A stretch of DNA of 64,000 nt from Haloarcula marina (GTDB lineage: Archaea > Halobacteriota > Halobacteria > Halobacteriales > Haloarculaceae), in assembly GCF_024218775.1 (NCBI RefSeq), contig NZ_CP100404.1:1798001-1862000 (forward strand), read 5' to 3'. Within the stretch, counting starts at the first letter, position 1. Each line of letters opens with the position of its first letter. This document shows positions 60,139-64,000 of the stretch, one piece after another. Made by a program: the position numbers and the translations under genes. Below the pieces are notes generated by a model that saw nothing but the letters and a program-made list of their open reading frames with translations, did not search any database and had not been told where the DNA came from.

Positions 60139-62277
60139 ATGAGCGGGTCCAGCGACGACGGTATCGAACTCACGGTTGCCGGGGCGCACAAGCGCGACGC
60201 GGGACGCGGTATCGCGCGACTTCCCGAGTCAGTCCGGAGCGAACTCGGCGTCCTCAGTGGGTCGCCCGTCATCATCGAGGGCGACCGGATGACCGTGGTG
60301 AAGGTGTGGCCCGGCGACGACGGGGACGGCTCGTCGGTTCGCATCGATTCCGACACGCGCGCCAACGCCGGGGTCAACATCGGCGACACCGTCAGGGTCC
60401 GTGCGGGGTCGGTCACGGCCGCCGACGCCATCACCATCGAGCCACTGGATCCCCTGCCTGGAACCGACGAGTACGCCCACATGGTGCGGACGCGGTTGGT
60501 CGACCAGATGGTGCAGGTCGACGAGCGAACGCACGTCGATGGTCTCGGGACGTTCGTCGTCCGGTCGACGGAACCGGACGGCCCGGTTCGCGTGACCGAC
60601 GATACCGACGTGACGATTCGACAGCGCCCCGTCGACACCGGCCGACGACAGCGGTCGACCGGCGGGACGAGCGACCTGACCGGGGCGGCCGAGACGGCGA
60701 ACACCCCGCCCGCCGAGACGGAGACGGGCGTTAGCTACGAGGATATCGGCGGGTTGGACGAGGAACTCGACCGCATCCGCGAGATGATAGAGATGCCGCT
60801 GTCGGAACCCGAAACCTTCCGACGGTTGGGTATCGACCCGCCGAGCGGCGTCCTCCTGCACGGGCCGCCGGGGACCGGGAAGACGCTCATCGCCCGCGCC
60901 GTCGCCAACGAAGTCGACGCGTACTTCGACACCATCTCCGGCCCGGAAATCGTCTCGAAGTACAAAGGCGAGAGCGAGGAACGACTCCGCGAGGCGTTCG
61001 AACGCGCCGAGGAGAACTCACCGGCCATCCTCTTCGTCGACGAAATCGACTCCATCGCCGGGTCGCGCGACGAAGACGCCGACATGGAGAACCGCGTCGT
61101 CGCCCAACTCCTGACGCTGATGGACGGCCTCGAAGACCGGGGCCGGGTGGTCGTCATCGGGGCGACCAACCGCGTCGACGCCGTCGACCCGGCACTCCGT
61201 CGTGGCGGCCGCTTCGACCGCGAGATAGAGATAGGCGTGCCCGGGGAAGCGGGCCGCCGCGAGATTCTGGACGTACACACCCGCGAGATGCCCGTCAGCG
61301 ACGACGTGGACGCCGACCGCATCGCCGCACAGACCCACGGGTTCGTCGGGGCCGACCTCGCCTCGCTGACGACGGAGGCGGCGATGTCGGCACTTCGGGC
61401 CGACCGGGAGGACGCCGAAGTCACACAGGCGGACTTCGACGCCGCCCTCGCGACGGTCGAACCCAGCGCGATGCGGGAGTACGTCGCCGAGTCGCCCGCC
61501 GTCACCTTCGAGAACGTCGGTGGCCTCGAGGAGGTCAAACAGACGCTCACCGAGGCCATCGAGTGGCCCCTGGAATACGGCGACCTGTTCACCGCGACCA
61601 AGACGGACCCGCCGAGCGGTATCCTCCTCTACGGCCCGCCGGGGACCGGGAAGACCCTGCTCGCTCGCGCCGTCGCCGGAGAGAGCGACGTGAACTTCAT
61701 CCACGTCGCCGGACCAGAGATAATGGACCGCTACGTCGGCGAGAGCGAGGAGGCGGTCCGCGAACTGTTCGAACGGGCGCGACAGACCGCCCCGAGCATC
61801 ATCTTCCTCGACGAAATCGACGCCATCGCCAGCCACCGGGGGCAGGGCAACGAGGTGACAGAGCGCGTCGTCTCGCAACTGCTCGCGGAACTCGACGGCA
61901 TCACCGAGAACCCGAACCTCGTCGTCCTCGCGGCGACGAACCGTCGGGACATGATAGACGACGCCTTGCTCCGACCGGGCCGCCTCGAACAACACGTCGA
62001 AGTACCCAACCCGGACTTGGAGGCGAGAGCGGAGATTCTCCGCGTCCACACCGAGGGGAAACCGCTCGCCGACGACGTTTCGCTTCCCGACCTCGCGGCC
62101 GAAACCGACGGGTTCTCCGGCGCGGAACTGGAGGCAGTCGTCCGCGAAGCGTCGATGCTCGCGATTCGCGAAGCGGCCGACGAGATGGGTCCCGAGACGG
62201 CGAACGACCGGGCCGACGAGGTTACTATTACCGCCGCGCACTTCCAACGGGCGCTCGACCGGGAAGCCGAGCGCTGA
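60139..62277 (+). CDS. CDC48/VAT-type AAA+ ATPase
   Basis: A 712-residue protein. The N-terminal domain (about residues 1-165) has the substrate-binding double-psi barrel and a second half. A linker (TGRRQRSTGGTSD...) leads to D1, with Walker A GPPGTGKT and Walker B ILFVDEIDSIAG, and D2, with YGPPGTGKT and IIFLDEIDAIAS. Arg fingers are in the SRH segments (LRRGGRFDREI, LRPGRLEQHV). It unfolds and extracts proteins, often feeding the proteasome. Slightly shorter than the usual 740-755 residues, mainly in the C-terminal tail. Confidence 0.92.
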   Translation: MSGSSDDGIELTVAGAHKRDAGRGIARLPESVRSELGVLSGSPVIIEGDRMTVVKVWPGDDGDGSSVRIDSDTRANAGVNIGDTVRVRAGSVTAADAITIEPLDPLPGTDEYAHMVRTRLVDQMVQVDERTHVDGLGTFVVRSTEPDGPVRVTDDTDVTIRQRPVDTGRRQRSTGGTSDLTGAAETANTPPAETETGVSYEDIGGLDEELDRIREMIEMPLSEPETFRRLGIDPPSGVLLHGPPGTGKTLIARAVANEVDAYFDTISGPEIVSKYKGESEERLREAFERAEENSPAILFVDEIDSIAGSRDEDADMENRVVAQLLTLMDGLEDRGRVVVIGATNRVDAVDPALRRGGRFDREIEIGVPGEAGRREILDVHTREMPVSDDVDADRIAAQTHGFVGADLASLTTEAAMSALRADREDAEVTQADFDAALATVEPSAMREYVAESPAVTFENVGGLEEVKQTLTEAIEWPLEYGDLFTATKTDPPSGILLYGPPGTGKTLLARAVAGESDVNFIHVAGPEIMDRYVGESEEAVRELFERARQTAPSIIFLDEIDAIASHRGQGNEVTERVVSQLLAELDGITENPNLVVLAATNRRDMIDDALLRPGRLEQHVEVPNPDLEARAEILRVHTEGKPLADDVSLPDLAAETDGFSGAELEAVVREASMLAIREAADEMGPETANDRADEVTITAAHFQRALDREAER

Positions 62278-62518
62278 GGCGGCCCGCCGTCGGTATCACT
62301 CGACACACGGTTGCGGGAACGAAGGACGTAAGGAACGGGTAGAGATGGCGTCGCCGACGAGGAGTGGAAGAAGGCTGTCCGGACAGCCTTCGGCGGACGA
62401 GCGACGCCGTGTGGCCGAGCAGCGAGACGGGCTTAGTCGCTGGCATCGACGTGAAAAGCGCCTTGCCAGCAATCATTACTTTTGTAGCCACCGTTAAAAA
62501 AGGCCCGGTGTCGGCCGG

Positions 62519-63529
62519 TTACTCCTCGCGCTCTCCCCGGTCGGTTTCGTCGGTTTCAGCGGTGGCTTCGTCGTCCGCAGCGATGGGTTCAGCACCCGTC
62601 TCGGCCTCGGGGACGCCGTCATCGTCTCCGCTCGACCACGGACGCGGGAACCGTCGGCCTCGCAGGAGTCGCCTGACGCCGAGCGCCGGAATCGCGAGGA
62701 CGCCCACCCACGGCGCGACCGCCACCAGCGTCACCAGCGAGGCCCGGCCGAAGACGTACACGTCGTTCACAGAGCGCAGGAACACCGCCGTCAGCGACTG
62801 CTGGTGGTACTGGGTCCGAATCTGGTCGATACCGGGGTCCGGTTCCCGGAGCTCCACGCGGAGCGTCGAATACGCCACGCGCTGTTCGAGCGAGCGCTTC
62901 TGGGCTTCGAGGCGCTCAATCTCGCCCTGCACCTCGGACAGTTGCTCCTCGATGCGCAGGAGTTCCTCCGTGCTGTTGGCCTGCTCGTAGAACGTGCGCA
63001 GTCTGTCGCGGCGCTGGCGGAGGTTCTCCAGTCGCGCTTCGAGGTCGACCAGTTGGTCGGACACGTCCTGAATCTGCGTCTCCTCGGTCACGACGACGCC
63101 CTCTCGGGCCACGTCTTCCTGCATCGGTTCGTAGTCCTCCGCGGGCACTCGGAGGACGACGTAGCCGCTCCGCCACGTCGCATTTCCGCTCCGATGGAGT
63201 CGCTGGTCCGACTCGCCGACGTAGCCGCCGCGCTGGCGGGCCCGCGAGACGATAGCTGACCGGCTCTGCGAGAAGTTCTCGATTTCGACGACCATCCGCC
63301 CGGTCCTGATTATCGCCCGCTGCTGGACGACGCTGTCTGCCTGCACGCTCGACGCGCCGTCGCCAGAGTTCGCGCGCTGTTGCTCGGCGGCGGCCGATTG
63401 CTGTCCGCCGTCACCGCCGCTCCCGGCCGACATCTGTGACCCGTCGCTGCCACCGGCCCCACCCATACCGGTACACCCGGCGAGCAAGAGGAGGACCACC
63501 GACGCGAGGGCGAGTTTTCTGGAGGACAT
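62519..63529 (-). CDS. DUF4349-type membrane lipoprotein
   Basis: A 336-residue protein. The signal peptide has the lipobox LLLLAGC (Cys about residue 19), then a Gly/Ser/Gln-rich stretch. A DUF4349 domain follows (RAIIRTGRMVVEIENFSQSRSAIVSRARQRGGYV), with a long coiled coil (about residues 155-215, LVDLEARLENLRQRRDRLRTFYEQ). A transmembrane helix lies near residue 265, with an acidic cytoplasmic tail. Possibly a membrane-stress or polymer-binding protein. The gap to the CDC48 gene (62278-62518) holds no gene. Confidence 0.85.
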   Translation of the reverse strand: MSSRKLALASVVLLLLAGCTGMGGAGGSDGSQMSAGSGGDGGQQSAAAEQQRANSGDGASSVQADSVVQQRAIIRTGRMVVEIENFSQSRSAIVSRARQRGGYVGESDQRLHRSGNATWRSGYVVLRVPAEDYEPMQEDVAREGVVVTEETQIQDVSDQLVDLEARLENLRQRRDRLRTFYEQANSTEELLRIEEQLSEVQGEIERLEAQKRSLEQRVAYSTLRVELREPDPGIDQIRTQYHQQSLTAVFLRSVNDVYVFGRASLVTLVAVAPWVGVLAIPALGVRRLLRGRRFPRPWSSGDDDGVPEAETGAEPIAADDEATAETDETDRGEREE

Positions 63530-63608
63530 GACGACGGATACTCCTCACCGTTGGGGTATAGTTGCGACGGACGCTCAAAACGGCCTTTTTGTGAAAGAGC
63601 GACTGGTG

Positions 63609-64000
63609 TTATCGGAGCGTCGTCCGGCGGTCGGCCAGCGCCGGGAACTCCTCGCGGACCCGTTCGACTCGGTCGGGCGTTACGTCGGCCGTGACGAGCG
63701 CCGGTTCGTCGGCGGAACTGGCGAGCGTCGTCCCCCACGGGTCGTAGACGGTCGACCGACCGAGCAGTTCCGCGTCGGCGAACTGCCCCACGCCGTTGGT
63801 CGCTGCGACGTACATCTGGTTCTCGACGGCCCGGATACGGCCGAACAGTTTCCAGTGCTCGACGCGAGGGTACGGCCACGCGCTGGGAACGAGCGTAAGG
63901 GTCACGCCGTCGTCCACGAGTTGTCTGAACAGTTCGGGAAATCGGAGGTCGTAGCAGGTGGTGACGCCGATAGTGAACCCACCGAACTCGACGGTCGGAA
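63609..64000 (-). CDS. Nitrilase-superfamily carbon-nitrogen hydrolase (5' end beyond the window)
   Basis: 130 residues of the C-terminal part are present. The catalytic Cys lies in TCYDLRFPELFRQL (from about residue 15 of the visible part), followed by LTLVPSAWPYPRVEHWKLFGRIRAVENQMYV with the family Trp/Glu pattern. The N-terminal part with the catalytic Glu and Lys is cut off by the window edge. Hydrolyses amides, N-carbamoyl groups or nitriles; the substrate cannot be told. Confidence 0.88.
   Translation of the reverse strand, partial: PTVEFGGFTIGVTTCYDLRFPELFRQLVDDGVTLTLVPSAWPYPRVEHWKLFGRIRAVENQMYVAATNGVGQFADAELLGRSTVYDPWGTTLASSADEPALVTADVTPDRVERVREEFPALADRRTTLR

Overview
The window is chromosomal DNA of a halophilic archaeon (class Halobacteria). 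The signs are high-GC codon use, very acidic proteins, TATA boxes about 27 nt upstream of many start codons (leaderless transcripts), haloarchaea-specific small zinc-ribbon proteins, archaeal CDC48/VAT, a HalX response regulator, archaeal GHMP-type shikimate kinase and a tRNA-Trp gene with a box C/D-like intron. I cannot fix the genus from sequence alone.

Layout. (1) 1-3.4 kb: core genes (guaB, DUF5794-type membrane protein, DUF5795-type zinc ribbon). (2) 3438-3618: intron-containing tRNA-Trp. (3) 3605-33341: a 29.7-kb integrated element. Its ends are a 15-bp perfect direct repeat, one copy being the 3' end of tRNA-Trp and the other lying just past a tyrosine integrase gene. (4) 33.4-55 kb: core chromosome (DinB, HerA-like ATPase, tpiA, HalX regulator, MBF1, a hisC / adenylate-kinase-like / CDP-alcohol transferase operon, CheC, GMC oxidoreductase, FAH-family hydrolase, tyrA, Rsm22-like methyltransferase, surE, transporters, carbonic anhydrase). 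(5) 55.1-58.1 kb: a 3-kb, lower-GC insertion flanked by two copies of the 3' end of the chorismate mutase gene, probably an old decayed island. (6) 58.1-64 kb: core genes again (chorismate mutase, shikimate kinase, DUF5796-type protein, CDC48-type AAA ATPase, DUF4349-type lipoprotein, nitrilase-superfamily protein cut by the window edge).

The element in (3) looks like a temperate virus or plasmid-vesicle-like element. Its left arm carries tightly overlapping CxxC genes and a large putative replication protein with a winged helix. Next is a block of fifteen minus-strand genes (8774-19092), most with overlapping or abutting ends. They encode two secreted C-terminally anchored surface proteins, a 561-aa membrane protein, a P-loop ATPase, about ten small membrane proteins and a 28-aa basic peptide. 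I interpret this block as an envelope, secretion or vesicle-forming machine. The N-terminal domain of one surface protein is encoded by markedly AT-richer DNA, as if swapped in.

The middle (19.2-26.7 kb, AT-richer) is accessory cargo: a PD-(D/E)XK endonuclease, a YdjM-like hydrolase, a toxin-antitoxin pair with frameshifts in both genes, and a minimal tyrosine recombinase. The right arm has an Orc1/Cdc6 initiator, a cas-less mini CRISPR array, a candidate origin, a wHTH repressor flanked on both sides by the same operator-like motifs, an early-type operon with a J-domain protein, and the integrase.
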